From assembly GCF_015235415.1 (NCBI RefSeq), contig NZ_JADGLL010000004.1:1-64000 (forward strand): DNA of 64,000 nucleotides, given 5' to 3'. The notes beneath the pieces are model-generated. The model was not told the origin of the DNA. It searched no databases and saw only the letters and a program-made list of their open reading frames with translations. Below are positions 30,774 to 46,373 of this stretch, in pieces. The DNA comes from Microbacterium paludicola (GTDB taxonomy: Bacteria > Actinomycetota > Actinomycetes > Actinomycetales > Microbacteriaceae). The position numbers and the translations under genes are program-made. Numbering within the stretch: the stretch's first letter is position 1; the number at the start of each line of letters is the position of its first letter.

Positions 30774-32242
30774 TGGTCGAGCATCGCGAAGGCGGCGCCC
30801 GCCGGGGCGACGGGCACCGCACGTCGTCCCCGGCGCCGCGGAATCGCCGCGCACAGCGGCCGAGCGCCAAGGCCTGGCACCAGGTGCAGCCCGCGCGCCG
30901 CGTGGCGTTCGCCGTGCTGCGCGCCGTGCAGGATTCGGACGCCTACGCGAACCTGCTGCTTCCGCGCGAGCTGGAGCGGGCGGGGCTCTCGGGCGGAGAC
31001 GCCGCCCTCGCCACCGAGCTGACCTACGGCACGCTTCGGCGCCTCGGCACGTACGACGCCGTGATCGCTCTCGCGGCCGACCGCGACCCGGCAACGGTCG
31101 ATGCGCCCGTGCTCGACGCGCTGCGTCTGGGCGTCCATCAGCTGCTGGCGACCCGCGTTGCCTCCCACGCCGCGGTGAACGAGTCCGTCGAACTCGCACG
31201 TGAGAAGGCTGGGGCCGGCGCCGCGGGCTTCGCCAACGCCGTCCTCCGGCGCGTGGCGCGGGAGAACCCGGGCGACTGGCTCACGCGCATCGCGGACACA
31301 GCGCGATCGGATGACGAGCGCATCGGGCTCGAGTCGTCGCACCCAGTCTGGATCGTCCGCGCCCTGCGTCGCGCGCTTGCCGCCGAGGGGCGTGCGGACG
31401 AGCTCGACGACCTGCTCGACGCTCACAACGTCTCGCCGCGCGTGACGATGGCCGCGCTGCCCGGCCTCGCCGAGACCGACGGAACCCGCACGCCCTACTC
31501 GCCGGTCGGCTTCCGTCTCCGCGCCGGCGACCCCGAGCCGCTCGTCCGCGCCTCGGGCGGCACCGTGCGCGTGCAGGACGAGGGGTCGCAGCTCGTCGCC
31601 CTGGCCCTGACCCGGCTCGCCCCGGTCGAGCCGGGGGAGCGGTGGCTCGATCTCTGCGCGGGCCCGGGTGGCAAGACGGCGCTCCTCGCGGCCGAGGCAC
31701 TGGCTCACGGCGCGCACCTGGATGCGAACGAGCTCGTTCCCGCCCGCGCCGGTCTCGTGCGCAAGGCGATCGCCCCGATCCCCCTGCAGGTCGACGTCTC
31801 GGAGGCCGACGGGCGCGAGCTCGCTGCCGAGCGCGCGGGGACGTACGACCGCGTCCTCGTCGACGCCCCCTGCACCGGTCTCGGCGCCCTGCGCCGGCGG
31901 CCGGAGGCGCGCTGGCGCAAGCAGCCGAGCGACGTCGCGGATCTGGCCGTGGTGCAGGCGGGGCTGCTGCGCGCCGCGTTCGCCGCGCTGAAGCCGGGCG
32001 GCACCGTCGCGTACGTGACGTGCTCACCGCATCTCGCCGAGACGTCCGCGATCGTCGCGCAGGTGCGCGAGGAGCTGGGGGACGCGGTCGAGGAGCTCGA
32101 CGCCCGCGCCGTGCTGCGGCGCGTGTCGCGCGGCGCCATCGACCTGCCCACGCCGGCGTCGGGTGCGGGGAGCGCGCAACTGTGGCCGCACCGCCACGGC
32201 ACCGACGCGATGTTCCTCGCCCTGCTCCGCAAGACCCGCTGA
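30773..32242 (+). CDS. rsmB: 16S rRNA (cytosine-967-C5) methyltransferase
   Basis: A 489-residue m5C methyltransferase with an N-terminal NusB-like RNA-binding domain (about 40-180) and a Rossmann methyltransferase domain. The SAM loop is DLCAGPGGKTALL; the two cysteines are Cys367 in DAPCTGLG and Cys417 in YVTCSPH, the release and attack residues of the family. A basic N-terminal 40-residue tail precedes the fold. ATG 30773 shares a base with the fmt stop. Confidence 0.95.
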   Translation: MVEHREGGARRGDGHRTSSPAPRNRRAQRPSAKAWHQVQPARRVAFAVLRAVQDSDAYANLLLPRELERAGLSGGDAALATELTYGTLRRLGTYDAVIALAADRDPATVDAPVLDALRLGVHQLLATRVASHAAVNESVELAREKAGAGAAGFANAVLRRVARENPGDWLTRIADTARSDDERIGLESSHPVWIVRALRRALAAEGRADELDDLLDAHNVSPRVTMAALPGLAETDGTRTPYSPVGFRLRAGDPEPLVRASGGTVRVQDEGSQLVALALTRLAPVEPGERWLDLCAGPGGKTALLAAEALAHGAHLDANELVPARAGLVRKAIAPIPLQVDVSEADGRELAAERAGTYDRVLVDAPCTGLGALRRRPEARWRKQPSDVADLAVVQAGLLRAAFAALKPGGTVAYVTCSPHLAETSAIVAQVREELGDAVEELDARAVLRRVSRGAIDLPTPASGAGSAQLWPHRHGTDAMFLALLRKTR

Positions 32243-32264
32243 TCCGATCCGGAGGACCCGATCG

Positions 32265-32942
32265 ATGTCGCTACCTGACGCCCCCCGCATCAACCCGAGC
32301 ATCCTCGCGGCCGATTTTGTGAACATGCAGTCCGAGCTCGCGCGGATCGCGTCGGCCGATTTTGTGCACGTGGACGTGATGGACAACCACTTCGTGCCGA
32401 ACCTCACGTTCGGGCCGCAGATGGTCGAGCGGATCCAGGCGACGAGCCCCGTGCCGCTCGACGTGCATCTGATGATCGACGATCCGGACCGCTGGGCTCC
32501 CGGCTACGCCGAGCTCGGGGCCGCGTCGGTCACCTTCCATCTCGAGGCCGCCGCCGAACCGGTCGCGCTGGCCCGGCGGCTGCGCGAGATCGGCGCCCGC
32601 GCGGGCGTGGCGGTCAAGCCGGGCACCGAGGTGGACGGCCTCCTCGAGCACCTCCACGAGTTCGACCAGATCCTGGTGATGACGGTGGAGCCCGGCTTCG
32701 GCGGGCAGGGCTTCATGCCGGAGACGATGCCGAAGCTGCGCCGTCTCGCCGACGAGACCCGCCGCCGTGGGGCGGACGTCTGGCTGCAGGTCGACGGCGG
32801 CATCGCCGCGGGCACCATCGCGCAGGCCGCGGAGGCGGGCGCCGACACCTTCGTCGCCGGATCCGCCGTGTTCGGGGCCGACGACATCGACGGCGCGATC
32901 GCGGGCCTCCGCTCCCTCGCCGCCCACGCCCACGCGCACTGA
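32265..32942 (+). CDS. rpe: Ribulose-phosphate 3-epimerase
   Basis: Interconverts ribulose 5-phosphate and xylulose 5-phosphate in the pentose phosphate pathway. The 225-residue TIM barrel shows NPSILAADF, HVDVMDNHFVPNLTFG with metal-binding His/Asp, DVHLMI, VMTVEPGFGGQGFM and VDGGI. ATG 32265 has GGAGGA nine bases upstream. Confidence 0.97.
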   Translation: MSLPDAPRINPSILAADFVNMQSELARIASADFVHVDVMDNHFVPNLTFGPQMVERIQATSPVPLDVHLMIDDPDRWAPGYAELGAASVTFHLEAAAEPVALARRLREIGARAGVAVKPGTEVDGLLEHLHEFDQILVMTVEPGFGGQGFMPETMPKLRRLADETRRRGADVWLQVDGGIAAGTIAQAAEAGADTFVAGSAVFGADDIDGAIAGLRSLAAHAHAH

Positions 32943-33023
32943 CCCCTGCCGTCCCGACACAGTACCCTCGTGCGAGCGAAGCCGGTGCCCGACCGCGTGC
33001 GACGCGGGAGCGAAGCGAGCGGA

Positions 33024-33035
33024 TAAACTCACGGG
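33024..33035 (+). promoter_or_regulatory. Leaderless promoter of hisE
   Basis: TAAACT (33024-33029) and exactly six bases precede the hisE GTG at 33036. Just upstream, GCGGGAGCGAAGCGAGCGG resembles the dispersed repeat. Confidence 0.55.
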
Positions 33036-33299
33036 GTGAAGACTTTCGATGCCCTGTTCGCCGAACTGAGCGAGAAGGCTCAGACGCGCCCCGAGGGCTC
33101 GGGAACCGTCGCGCAGCTGGATGCCGGCGTCCACGCGATCGGCAAGAAGATCGTCGAGGAGGCGGCCGAGGTCTGGATGGCCGCCGAGTACCAGTCGGAC
33201 GACGAGGCCGCCGAGGAGATCTCCCAGCTGCTCTACCACCTGCAGGTGATGATGATCGCGAAGGGCCTGACGCCGGCCGACGTCTACCGACATCTGTGA
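33036..33299 (+). CDS. hisE: Phosphoribosyl-ATP diphosphatase
   Basis: Second step of histidine synthesis, hydrolysing PR-ATP to PR-AMP. The 87-residue all-alpha NTP pyrophosphohydrolase has the metal-binding EE..E..D pattern in [32 protein letters not shown]. Stand-alone rather than fused to HisI, as in actinobacteria. Starts a hisE-G-F-I run. Confidence 0.95.
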   Translation: MKTFDALFAELSEKAQTRPEGSGTVAQLDAGVHAIGKKIVEEAAEVWMAAEYQSDDEAAEEISQLLYHLQVMMIAKGLTPADVYRHL

Positions 33300-33340
33300 G
33301 CTCGCCTCCAGCCCTGTCGACCCCCTTCCCGAAAGCTGAC

Positions 33341-34180
33341 ATGCTCCGCATCGCCGTCCCGAACAAGGGATCCCTGTCCGAGACCGCCGCCGAGATGCTC
33401 GCCGAGGCCGGCTACGCCGGTCGTCGCGACTCGAAGCAGCTCCACCTCATCGACTCGGCCAACGACGTCGAATTCTTCTTCCTCCGTCCGCGCGACATCG
33501 CCACGTACGTCGCGCTCGGCGCGCTCGACGTGGGCATCACCGGCCGCGACCTCCTGCTCGACGCCCGCATGCCCGCGCGGGAGATCGAGACCCTCGGATT
33601 CGCACGGTCGACGTTCCGGTTCGCGGCGGTGCCCGGCCGGTTCGCGGATGTCGCGGCACTCGACGGCGCGCGCATCGCGACGTCGTACCCCGGCCTCGTC
33701 GACTCGTTCCTCGACAGCCACGGCGTGGCGGCCGACCTCGTCCCGCTTGACGGCGCCGTGGAGTCCGCGATCGAGCTCGGCGTCGCCGACGCCATCGCCG
33801 ACGTCGTCGAGACGGGCACGACCCTGCGCCAGGCGGGTCTCGAGATCTTCGGCCCGGTCATCCTCGAGTCCGAGGCGGTGCTGATCCAGGGTCCGCACGA
33901 GCGCTCCGGCGTCGACACGCTGCTGCGCCGGCTGCGCGGCGTGATGGTCGCCCGCCAGTACGTGATGGTCGACTACGACCTCCCCGCGAAGCTCGTCGAC
34001 CGCGCGGTCGAGATCGCCTCGGGAATCGAGTCGCCCACGGTCTCGCCGCTGCGCGATCCCGAGTGGGTGGCGGTGCGCGTGATGGTTCCCCGCAAGGGCG
34101 TCAACCGGGTGATGGACGATCTGTACGAGCTCGGCGCGCGCGCCATCCTCGTCACCGCGATCGACAACGCGAGGCTCTGA
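33341..34180 (+). CDS. hisG: ATP phosphoribosyltransferase, long form
   Basis: Commits PRPP and ATP to histidine synthesis. The 279-residue long form contains the two catalytic domains ([20 protein letters not shown]..., [17 protein letters not shown] for PRPP) and a C-terminal ferredoxin-like domain (about 205-279) for histidine feedback inhibition, so no HisZ is needed. ATG 33341 fits the family N-terminus; GTG 33296, overlapping the hisE stop, would add 15 residues and cannot be ruled out. Confidence 0.95.
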   Translation: MLRIAVPNKGSLSETAAEMLAEAGYAGRRDSKQLHLIDSANDVEFFFLRPRDIATYVALGALDVGITGRDLLLDARMPAREIETLGFARSTFRFAAVPGRFADVAALDGARIATSYPGLVDSFLDSHGVAADLVPLDGAVESAIELGVADAIADVVETGTTLRQAGLEIFGPVILESEAVLIQGPHERSGVDTLLRRLRGVMVARQYVMVDYDLPAKLVDRAVEIASGIESPTVSPLRDPEWVAVRVMVPRKGVNRVMDDLYELGARAILVTAIDNARL

Positions 34181-34182
34181 CG

Positions 34183-34944
34183 ATGAGCGTGGTCACGCGC
34201 GTCATCCCGTGCCTCGACGTCGCCGCCGGTCGCGTCGTCAAGGGCGTGAACTTCGAGAACCTGCGGGAGATGGGCGATCCCGTCGAACTCGCGCGCGAGT
34301 ACTTCGAACAGGGCGCCGACGAGCTCACCTTCCTCGACGTGACCGCCACGGTCGACGAGCGCGCGACGATGTACGACGTCGTCCGGCGCACGGCGGAGGA
34401 GGTGTTCATCCCGTTGACGGTCGGCGGTGGCGTCCGCACGACCGACGACGTGGCGCGCCTGCAGGGCGTCGGGGCCGACAAGGTGGGAGTGAACTCCGCC
34501 GCCATCGCGCGCCCCGACCTGCTCAGCGAGATCGCCGACCGCTTCGGCGCGCAGGCGCTCGTGCTGTCGCTCGACGTGAAGCGGTCGTCTCGGACGCCCT
34601 CGGGATTCGTCGTGACGACCCACGGCGGCCGCACCGAGACCGACCTGGATGCCCTCGCGTGGGCCCGCGAGGCGATCGACCGCGGCGCGGGTGAGCTGCT
34701 GGTCAACTCGATCGACGCCGACGGCACGAAGCAGGGTTTCGACCTCGAGCTGATCCGCCTGATGCGCGAGCTCTCGAGCGTTCCCGTGATCGCGTCCGGA
34801 GGAGCGGGTGCCCCCGAGCACTTCCCGCCGGCGGTGACCGCGGGCGCCGATGCGGTGCTCGCCGCCAGCGTGTTCCACTCGGGCCAGCTGACGATCGACG
34901 ATGTGAAGCGCGCGCTGCGCGCGGAGGGGATCGACGCGCGATGA
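34183..34944 (+). CDS. hisF: Imidazole glycerol phosphate synthase subunit HisF
   Basis: Cyclase subunit producing IGP and AICAR with ammonia from HisH (not in this window). The 253-residue barrel has catalytic Asp residues in [17 protein letters not shown] and [16 protein letters not shown], plus phosphate loops LTVGGGVRT and [10 protein letters not shown] 34183 is two bases after hisG; the stop overlaps hisI (ATGA). Confidence 0.96.
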   Translation: MSVVTRVIPCLDVAAGRVVKGVNFENLREMGDPVELAREYFEQGADELTFLDVTATVDERATMYDVVRRTAEEVFIPLTVGGGVRTTDDVARLQGVGADKVGVNSAAIARPDLLSEIADRFGAQALVLSLDVKRSSRTPSGFVVTTHGGRTETDLDALAWAREAIDRGAGELLVNSIDADGTKQGFDLELIRLMRELSSVPVIASGGAGAPEHFPPAVTAGADAVLAASVFHSGQLTIDDVKRALRAEGIDAR

Positions 34945-35354
34945 CTGATCCGGTTGCTGAGCGAGCAGAAGCGAAGAGCGCCGAGCATGACCTCGAGGAG
35001 CGGATCGCTCGCGTCGCGTTCAACGCCGACGGCCTCGTGCCGGCGATCGTGCAGCAGTGGGACAGCGGCGAGGTGCTGATGCTCGCTTGGCTCGACGCCG
35101 AGGCGCTGCGCCGCACGCTCACGACAGGCCGTGTCACGTACTGGTCCCGCTCGCGTCAGGAGTACTGGCGCAAGGGCGACACCTCGGGCAACATCCAGCG
35201 GGTCGTCTCCGCGAACCTCGACTGCGACGGCGATGTGGTGCTGCTGAAGGTCGAGCAGACCGGGCCGGCCTGCCACACGGGCACCCGCACCTGCTTCGAC
35301 GGCCGCGACCTCGGCGCGGTGGCAGCCGACCTCGACGGGACCCCCGCGACGTGA
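34941..35354 (+). CDS. hisI: Phosphoribosyl-AMP cyclohydrolase
   Basis: Third histidine step, opening the adenine ring of PR-AMP. The 137-residue zinc enzyme has [36 protein letters not shown] and the Cys/His ligands in [12 protein letters not shown]. The first 20 residues ([20 protein letters not shown]) are an extension relative to mycobacterial HisI, and its coding DNA contains a 17-base match to the dispersed repeat end. Overlaps hisF and the next gene. Confidence 0.94.
   Translation: MTDPVAERAEAKSAEHDLEERIARVAFNADGLVPAIVQQWDSGEVLMLAWLDAEALRRTLTTGRVTYWSRSRQEYWRKGDTSGNIQRVVSANLDCDGDVVLLKVEQTGPACHTGTRTCFDGRDLGAVAADLDGTPAT
34950..34966 (+). repeat. Fragment of the dispersed repeat inside the 5' end of hisI
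   Basis: CCGGTTGCTGAGCGAGC is the exact reverse complement of the right end of repeat unit 2 (16086-16102). It lies in frame just after the hisI start and encodes part of the N-terminal extension. Confidence 0.6.
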
Positions 35355-35938
35355 GCCTGCGCACACGCGCCCGTCCGCTCACGGTCGTCGCCATCCTGGC
35401 GGCGGGCGCGATCGGGCTGATCGGCTCGACCCAGACCTGGGCCGTCGCGACGCTCGCTGACGGCGATCTGCCGGTCTCCGGGGCGATCGCGGTGCCCGTG
35501 CTGCAGCCGCTGATGCTCACCGCACTCGCACTCGGGCTCGTGCTGACCCTTGTCGGGCGCGTGCTCCGCTACGTCCTCGGTGCCCTGGCCGTCGTCGTCG
35601 CGGGCGCCGTGATCGCGCTGTCGGCGCCGATGCTGGGCGCGCCGCCGCTGTCGGCCGTCGCCCCCGCCGTGACCGAGCGCACCGGCCTGGCGGGAACGGA
35701 GGCGGTGGCGGGCGTTGTGCACGACGTCGCGGCGACGCCGTGGCCCCTCGTCACGATCGTCGCCGCTGTGGTGCTCGGACTCGCGGGACTGGCGGTGCTG
35801 GCGACCGCGCACCAGTGGACCCGCGGCGGGCGCCGCTATGCCGCGACGGCCGAGCCGGTCGCCCGCACGGAGGACACGACCCTGGATGCCGTCGACTCCT
35901 GGGACGATCTGTCCCGCGGCGACGACCCGACCCGCTGA
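35351..35938 (+). CDS. Tryptophan-operon-associated membrane protein (Trp_oprn_chp family)
   Basis: A 195-residue protein with four predicted membrane helices (two at about 10-30 and 48-70, then [20 protein letters not shown] and [21 protein letters not shown]) and an acidic C-terminal tail. This family is found beside trp genes in actinobacteria; its function is unknown, with a transport or membrane-assembly role sometimes suggested. GTG 35351 overlaps the hisI stop, so the his and trp runs are translationally joined here. In many relatives trpE lies between these two genes. Confidence 0.8.
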   Translation: MSLRTRARPLTVVAILAAGAIGLIGSTQTWAVATLADGDLPVSGAIAVPVLQPLMLTALALGLVLTLVGRVLRYVLGALAVVVAGAVIALSAPMLGAPPLSAVAPAVTERTGLAGTEAVAGVVHDVAATPWPLVTIVAAVVLGLAGLAVLATAHQWTRGGRRYAATAEPVARTEDTTLDAVDSWDDLSRGDDPTR

Positions 35939-36007
35939 CAGCGGCCGAGGGACGACATCCTGGGCGTCGGCCGTCCGCCCGCATCGGATGGCACCCCGCG
36001 CGCCCGA

Positions 36008-36049
36008 TAGACTTTCGGAGGTCCCACGCATCGAAGGAGCACATACGCG
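36008..36049 (+). promoter_or_regulatory. Putative trpCBA promoter
   Basis: TAGACT (36008-36013) fits the -10 pattern with a start near 36020. GAAGGAG (36033-36039) is the ribosome site for the next gene. No leader peptide with Trp codons or attenuator hairpin is visible. Confidence 0.5.
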
Positions 36050-36280
36050 ATGAGCAACCACACCGACGACCCCGGTCACGGACACTCGCCCGCCGCCTGG
36101 ACGGCCGTCATCATCATGCTGGTGGCGATCTCGCTCGGCACGGTGGCCCTGTTCATCGACGTCTGGGTGCTCTTCTGGGTGGCCGTCGGTCTGCTCGTGG
36201 TCGGCGCTCTCGTGGGCTGGATCATGACCAAGGCCGGCTACGGCGCCAACGGACCGAAGTACACGTCGAAGGCCCACTGA
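36050..36280 (+). CDS. Small membrane protein with HGxxPAAW motif
   Basis: A 76-residue protein with an N-terminal [12 protein letters not shown] motif followed by two membrane helices (about 19-38 and 42-60) and the C-terminal tail [15 protein letters not shown]. The HGxxPAAW family sits directly ahead of trpC in many actinobacteria; its function is unknown. Its stop shares a base with the trpC start. Confidence 0.85.
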   Translation: MSNHTDDPGHGHSPAAWTAVIIMLVAISLGTVALFIDVWVLFWVAVGLLVVGALVGWIMTKAGYGANGPKYTSKAH

Positions 36281-37059
36281 TGCTGCTCGCCGACCTCACG
36301 GCCGGCGCGGTGGAGGACGCGGAGAACCGCAGGCTCACCCGCCCGCTGGCGGAGGTCGAGAGCGCGGCTCTCGCTCAGCCGCCCGCGCGCGACGCCCTCG
36401 CCGCGCTCGCACCCGCCGCACGCGTCCGCATCATCGCGGAGGTGAAGCGCGCCAGCCCGTCGCGCGGCGACCTCGCCGCCATCCCGGATCCCGCCCACCA
36501 GGCAGGGCTCTACGAGCAGGGCGGCGCCTCGGCGATCAGCGTGCTCACCGAGCAGCGCCGGTTCAAGGGAAGCCTCGCCGACCTCACCGCGGTGCGGCAG
36601 GCGGTCTCGGTGCCGGTGCTGCGCAAGGACTTCATCGCCACGCCGTACCAGGTGCTCGAGGCACGGGCAGCGGGTGCCGATCTCGTCCTGCTGATCGTCG
36701 CGGCGCTGGATCAGCCGGTGCTCGCCGAGCTCTACGGCCTCGTCCGGGAGCTCGGGATGACCCCCCTCGTCGAGGCGCACAGCGCCGACGAGGTCGCCCG
36801 CGCCGCGGACCTCGGCGCCGCCCTCATCGGGGTGAACGCGCGCGACCTGTCGACGTTCGAGCTCGACCGCGATCTGTTCGGCCGGCTCGTGGAGAAGATC
36901 CCGGCGGGCGCGATCAAGGTCGCCGAGTCGGCGGTGCTGACGCCCGCCGACGTCTCCCACTACCGCGCGGCGGGCGCCGACGCGGTGCTCATCGGCGAGG
37001 CGCTCGTGACGGGCGACCCCGTGGCCACTCTCAACGTATTCCTGGAGGCCGGATCGTGA
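36280..37059 (+). CDS. trpC: Indole-3-glycerol-phosphate synthase
   Basis: Closes the indole ring in tryptophan synthesis. The 259-residue barrel shows [13 protein letters not shown] (catalytic Glu and Lys), [33 protein letters not shown], and VAESAV with [12 protein letters not shown]. It is mono-functional, not fused to trpF. ATG 36280; GTGA overlap with trpB. Confidence 0.97.
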   Translation: MLLADLTAGAVEDAENRRLTRPLAEVESAALAQPPARDALAALAPAARVRIIAEVKRASPSRGDLAAIPDPAHQAGLYEQGGASAISVLTEQRRFKGSLADLTAVRQAVSVPVLRKDFIATPYQVLEARAAGADLVLLIVAALDQPVLAELYGLVRELGMTPLVEAHSADEVARAADLGAALIGVNARDLSTFELDRDLFGRLVEKIPAGAIKVAESAVLTPADVSHYRAAGADAVLIGEALVTGDPVATLNVFLEAGS

Positions 37060-38339
37060 GCGACACCACAAGCCTGCGCGACCAGCACGGCCCGTTCTTC
37101 GGCGACTTCGGCGGGCGGTTCATGCCCGAGTCGCTCGTCGCGGCCATCGACGAGCTCGCGCTCGCCCACGCCGAGGCGATCGCCGATCCCGCCTTCCGCG
37201 ACGAACTCGCCGAGCTGCTCGCCGACTACGCCGGCCGCCCGTCGGCTCTGACCGAGGTGCCGCGCTTCGCCGAGCACGCCGGGGGAGCGCGCGTGTTCCT
37301 GAAGCGCGAGGACCTCAACCACACGGGCTCGCACAAGATCAACAACGTGCTCGGCCAGGCGCTGCTCACCAAGCGCCTCGGCAAGACCCGCGTGATCGCC
37401 GAGACCGGTGCCGGTCAGCACGGCGTCGCCACGGCCACCGCCGCCGCGCTGTTCGGCCTCGAGTGCACCATCTACATGGGCGAGGTCGACACCGAGCGCC
37501 AGGCGCTGAACGTCGCTCGGATGCGCCTGCTCGGCGCCGAGGTCATCCCGGTGACGACCGGATCGCGCACCCTCAAGGACGCGATCAACGAGGCATACCG
37601 AGACTGGGTCGCGAGCGTCGAGACCACCAATTACATCTTCGGCACCGCGGCGGGCCCGCACCCGTTCCCCGCGATGGTGCGCGACTTCCAGAAGATCATC
37701 GGCGAGGAGGCGCGCGCCCAGCTCATCGAGCGCGCCGGGCGCCTCCCGGATGCGGTCTTCGCCTGCGTGGGCGGCGGCTCGAATGCGATCGGCATGTTCG
37801 ACGCGTTCCTCGACGACGAGGGAGTGAAGCTCTACGGCGTCGAGGCCGCCGGCGACGGCGTCGACACCCCGCGTCACGCGGCGTCGATCGAGCGCGGTCG
37901 CCCCGGCGTGCTTCACGGATCGCGGACGTACGTGCTGCAGGACGAGGACGGCCAGACGATCGAGTCGCACTCGATCTCGGCCGGCCTCGACTATCCGGGC
38001 GTCGGCCCCGAGCACTCGTGGCTCGCCGACATCGGGCGCGCCGAGTACATCCCCGCGACGGACGACGAGGCGATGCAGGCGCTGCGCCTGCTCAGCCGCA
38101 CCGAGGGGATCATCCCCGCGATCGAATCGGCGCACGCGCTCGCGGGCGCCCTCCGGATCGGCCGCGAGCTGGGCCCGAACGCGATCATCGCCATCTGCCT
38201 CTCGGGCCGGGGCGACAAGGACATGGACACCGCCGCGCGCTACTTCGAGCTGTACGACGACGCGCAGGCCGCGCAGGAACACGGGACCCAGGGGGCGCAG
38301 GCATGCGATGTGCTGAGCGAGCGGAGCGAGTCGAAGTGA
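37056..38339 (+). CDS. trpB: Tryptophan synthase beta chain with repeat-encoded C-terminal tail
   Basis: PLP enzyme joining indole and serine. The 427-residue protein has the PLP lysine Lys94 in [10 protein letters not shown], the phosphate loop [12 protein letters not shown] and [13 protein letters not shown]. The last residues VLSERSESK are encoded by a copy of the dispersed repeat (38312-38339), which also provides the overlap with trpA. GTG start overlapping trpC, with GGAGG upstream. Confidence 0.96.
   Translation: MSDTTSLRDQHGPFFGDFGGRFMPESLVAAIDELALAHAEAIADPAFRDELAELLADYAGRPSALTEVPRFAEHAGGARVFLKREDLNHTGSHKINNVLGQALLTKRLGKTRVIAETGAGQHGVATATAAALFGLECTIYMGEVDTERQALNVARMRLLGAEVIPVTTGSRTLKDAINEAYRDWVASVETTNYIFGTAAGPHPFPAMVRDFQKIIGEEARAQLIERAGRLPDAVFACVGGGSNAIGMFDAFLDDEGVKLYGVEAAGDGVDTPRHAASIERGRPGVLHGSRTYVLQDEDGQTIESHSISAGLDYPGVGPEHSWLADIGRAEYIPATDDEAMQALRLLSRTEGIIPAIESAHALAGALRIGRELGPNAIIAICLSGRGDKDMDTAARYFELYDDAQAAQEHGTQGAQACDVLSERSESK
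38312..38339 (+). repeat. Dispersed repeat copy forming the 3' end of trpB
   Basis: Contains the exact 20-base core GAGCGAGCGGAGCGAGTCGA (38315-38334) shared with unit 1 at 15900-15919 and with the pyrC tail. Its final AAGTGA carries both the trpB stop and the GTG start of trpA. Confidence 0.85.
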
Positions 38340-39127
38340 GTGTGGTGGAGGACGCGATCGCGAAGGCGCACGCGGAGGGACGCGGCGCGTTCGTCGGCTA
38401 CCTGCCCGTCGGCTACCCCGACCTGCAGACGAGCATCGACGCGGCCGTCGCCCTCGCCGAGAACGGCGTCGACATCATCGAGCTCGGCCCGCCCTACAGC
38501 GACCCCGTGATGGACGGCCCCCTCATCCAGGAGGCCACGCAGGCGGCTCTCGCGGCGGGCTTCCGCACGCGTGACCTGTTCACGGCCCTGCGCGAGATCA
38601 CCGCGCGCACGGATGTGCCGGTCCTCGTCATGACGTATTGGAACCTCGTCGTGCAGTACGGCGTCGACCGCTACGCGGACGACCTGGTGGCTGCGGGGGC
38701 CGCAGGCGTCATCACGCCGGACATCACCCCGGAGGCGGCACCCGAGTGGATCGCCGCCAGCGAGCGCACGGGTCTCGATCGCGTGTTCCTCGCCGCCCCG
38801 AGCTCGACCGACGAGCGGCTCGACCTCGTCGTCCGCAACACAACGGGCTTCGTCTACACGGTGTCGACCATGGGCATCACGGGCGAGCGCGCGCAGCTCG
38901 ACGCGGCGGCCCGCACGCTCGTCGAGCGTCTGCGCGCCCACGGTGCCGGGCGCGCGTGCGTCGGCATCGGCATCTCGACGGCCCAGCAGATCTCGGACGT
39001 CCTGACGTACGCGGACGGCGCGATCGTCGGCACCGCCCTCGTCCGCGCGCTGCGCGACGGCGGCGTCGAGCAGCTCGCGGCCGTCACGCGCGAGCTGGCG
39101 TCCGGTACCCCGCGTCCGTCGAACTAG
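38336..39127 (+). CDS. trpA: Tryptophan synthase alpha chain
   Basis: Cleaves indole-3-glycerol phosphate to indole for TrpB. The 263-residue barrel has the catalytic Glu in [16 protein letters not shown], with the Asp in the equivalent loop [11 protein letters not shown], and GIGISTAQQ for phosphate. The start GTG 38336 is set by the GTGA overlap with trpB; a second in-frame GTG at 38342 is possible. Its TAG stop forms part of the lgt -10 element. Confidence 0.95.
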   Translation: MSVVEDAIAKAHAEGRGAFVGYLPVGYPDLQTSIDAAVALAENGVDIIELGPPYSDPVMDGPLIQEATQAALAAGFRTRDLFTALREITARTDVPVLVMTYWNLVVQYGVDRYADDLVAAGAAGVITPDITPEAAPEWIAASERTGLDRVFLAAPSSTDERLDLVVRNTTGFVYTVSTMGITGERAQLDAAARTLVERLRAHGAGRACVGIGISTAQQISDVLTYADGAIVGTALVRALRDGGVEQLAAVTRELASGTPRPSN

Positions 39128-39137
39128 ACTCGGCATC
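39125..39137 (+). promoter_or_regulatory. Near-leaderless promoter of lgt
   Basis: TAGACT (39125-39130), whose TAG is the trpA stop codon, lies seven bases before the lgt ATG at 39138. Confidence 0.5.
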
Positions 39138-40115
39138 ATGCTGTCTTCCGCGCTCGCGTCCGTCGTGACGAGCATTCCCAGCCCGCCGATCAGCTACATC
39201 GACCTCGGCCCGCTGCGCATCCACTTCTACGCGCTGTGCATCATCGCCGGCATCGTCGTCGCGACGCTGATGACGAACCACCGGCTCACGAAGCGCGGTG
39301 CCGAGCCGTGGGTCGTCATCGACATCGCGCTGCTCGCCGTGCCGCTCGCGATCATCGGCGCTCGCATCTTCCACGTCCTCACGCACCCCGGCTTCTACTT
39401 CGGCGAGGGCACGGACATCTGGGCGGTCTTCCGCATCTGGGAGGGCGGCATCGCGATCTTCGGCGCGCTCATCGGCGGCGCCGTGGGCGCCTGGCTTGGA
39501 TGCCGCTGGACCGGCGTGAGGTTCTGGACGTTCGCCGACGCGCTCGCCCCGGGTCTGCTGCTCGCCCAGGCGATCGGCCGCTTCGGCAACTGGTTCAACC
39601 AGGAGCTGTTCGGCTGGCCGACCGACCTTCCCTGGGGCCTCGAGATCGACCCGGAGAACACGGCAATCCCGGAGGGCCTGCCCGAGGGCACGCTCTTCCA
39701 CCCGACCTTCCTCTACGAGGTGATCTGGAACGTCCTGGGCGTCATCTTCCTGCTCTGGATCGGCAACCGCCTGCGCCTGCAGTGGGGCCGCCTGTTCGCG
39801 CTGTACCTGATCTGGTACAGCCTCGGACGCATCGTGTGGGAGTCGATTCGGATCGACCCGAGCGAGATCTACCTCGGCCTGCGCACCAACGTGTGGGCGG
39901 CCATCCTCGGCGTCGTCGTCGGCATCGCGATCCTGGTCGTGCAGCGCCGACACCTCGGTGTCGAGCCCTCGCCGTACATGCCCGGACGCGAGCGAGGCGA
40001 CGGCGACGCGCTACACTCGGAGGACCCCACCGACTTCGTCGACGTCAGCGAACCGCCTGCGTCGGAGGTCATCCACCACCAGGCCGCCGCCACAAGCACC
40101 GCCGCCGCGAAGTAG
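39138..40115 (+). CDS. lgt: Phosphatidylglycerol-prolipoprotein diacylglyceryl transferase
   Basis: Transfers diacylglycerol to the lipobox Cys of prolipoproteins. The 325-residue polytopic membrane protein (about seven helices) carries the Lgt signature GRFGNWFNQELFG and the YDL-region residues HPTFLYEVIWN. A cytoplasmic tail of about 50 residues (ending SEVIHHQAAATSTAAAK) is longer than in E. coli Lgt, as is usual in actinobacteria. The trpA-lgt-gltB order is conserved in relatives. Confidence 0.96.
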   Translation: MLSSALASVVTSIPSPPISYIDLGPLRIHFYALCIIAGIVVATLMTNHRLTKRGAEPWVVIDIALLAVPLAIIGARIFHVLTHPGFYFGEGTDIWAVFRIWEGGIAIFGALIGGAVGAWLGCRWTGVRFWTFADALAPGLLLAQAIGRFGNWFNQELFGWPTDLPWGLEIDPENTAIPEGLPEGTLFHPTFLYEVIWNVLGVIFLLWIGNRLRLQWGRLFALYLIWYSLGRIVWESIRIDPSEIYLGLRTNVWAAILGVVVGIAILVVQRRHLGVEPSPYMPGRERGDGDALHSEDPTDFVDVSEPPASEVIHHQAAATSTAAAK

Positions 40116-40233
40116 CACGCAGCTCCCTACGGAGCGGGCGTTCCTCTCGCGGCCGCTTGCGGCGACGTACCTCTCTGCAGCAGTACAGGGCCGATGTCGT
40201 CCCGGCTGAGCACCAACCTCAAGGACGGTAGGC

Positions 40234-46270
<6,037 letters not shown>

Positions 46271-46273
<3 letters not shown>

Positions 46274-46373
46274 GCTGACGAGCGAATCCCCGTCGGCGCG
46301 TCACAAGGATCGGAAGTTCTGTGGCCCCGCCGAAAAACCCCAACCCTGACCATCCTTGTGCGGAGGTATGCAG
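46271..46373 (+). promoter_or_regulatory. pyk promoter and leader with long-range stem
   Basis: TAGGCT (46271-46276) gives an expected start near 46283. CACAAGGAT (46302-46310) is a perfect inverted repeat of ATCCTTGTG (46352-46360), so a 9-pair stem would enclose 41 bases and end one base before the Shine-Dalgarno GGAGG (46362-46366). Confidence 0.45.

Noticed and set aside
35939-36049. trp attenuator or leader peptide
   Set aside because: No run of Trp codons and no terminator/antiterminator pair in the short leader.
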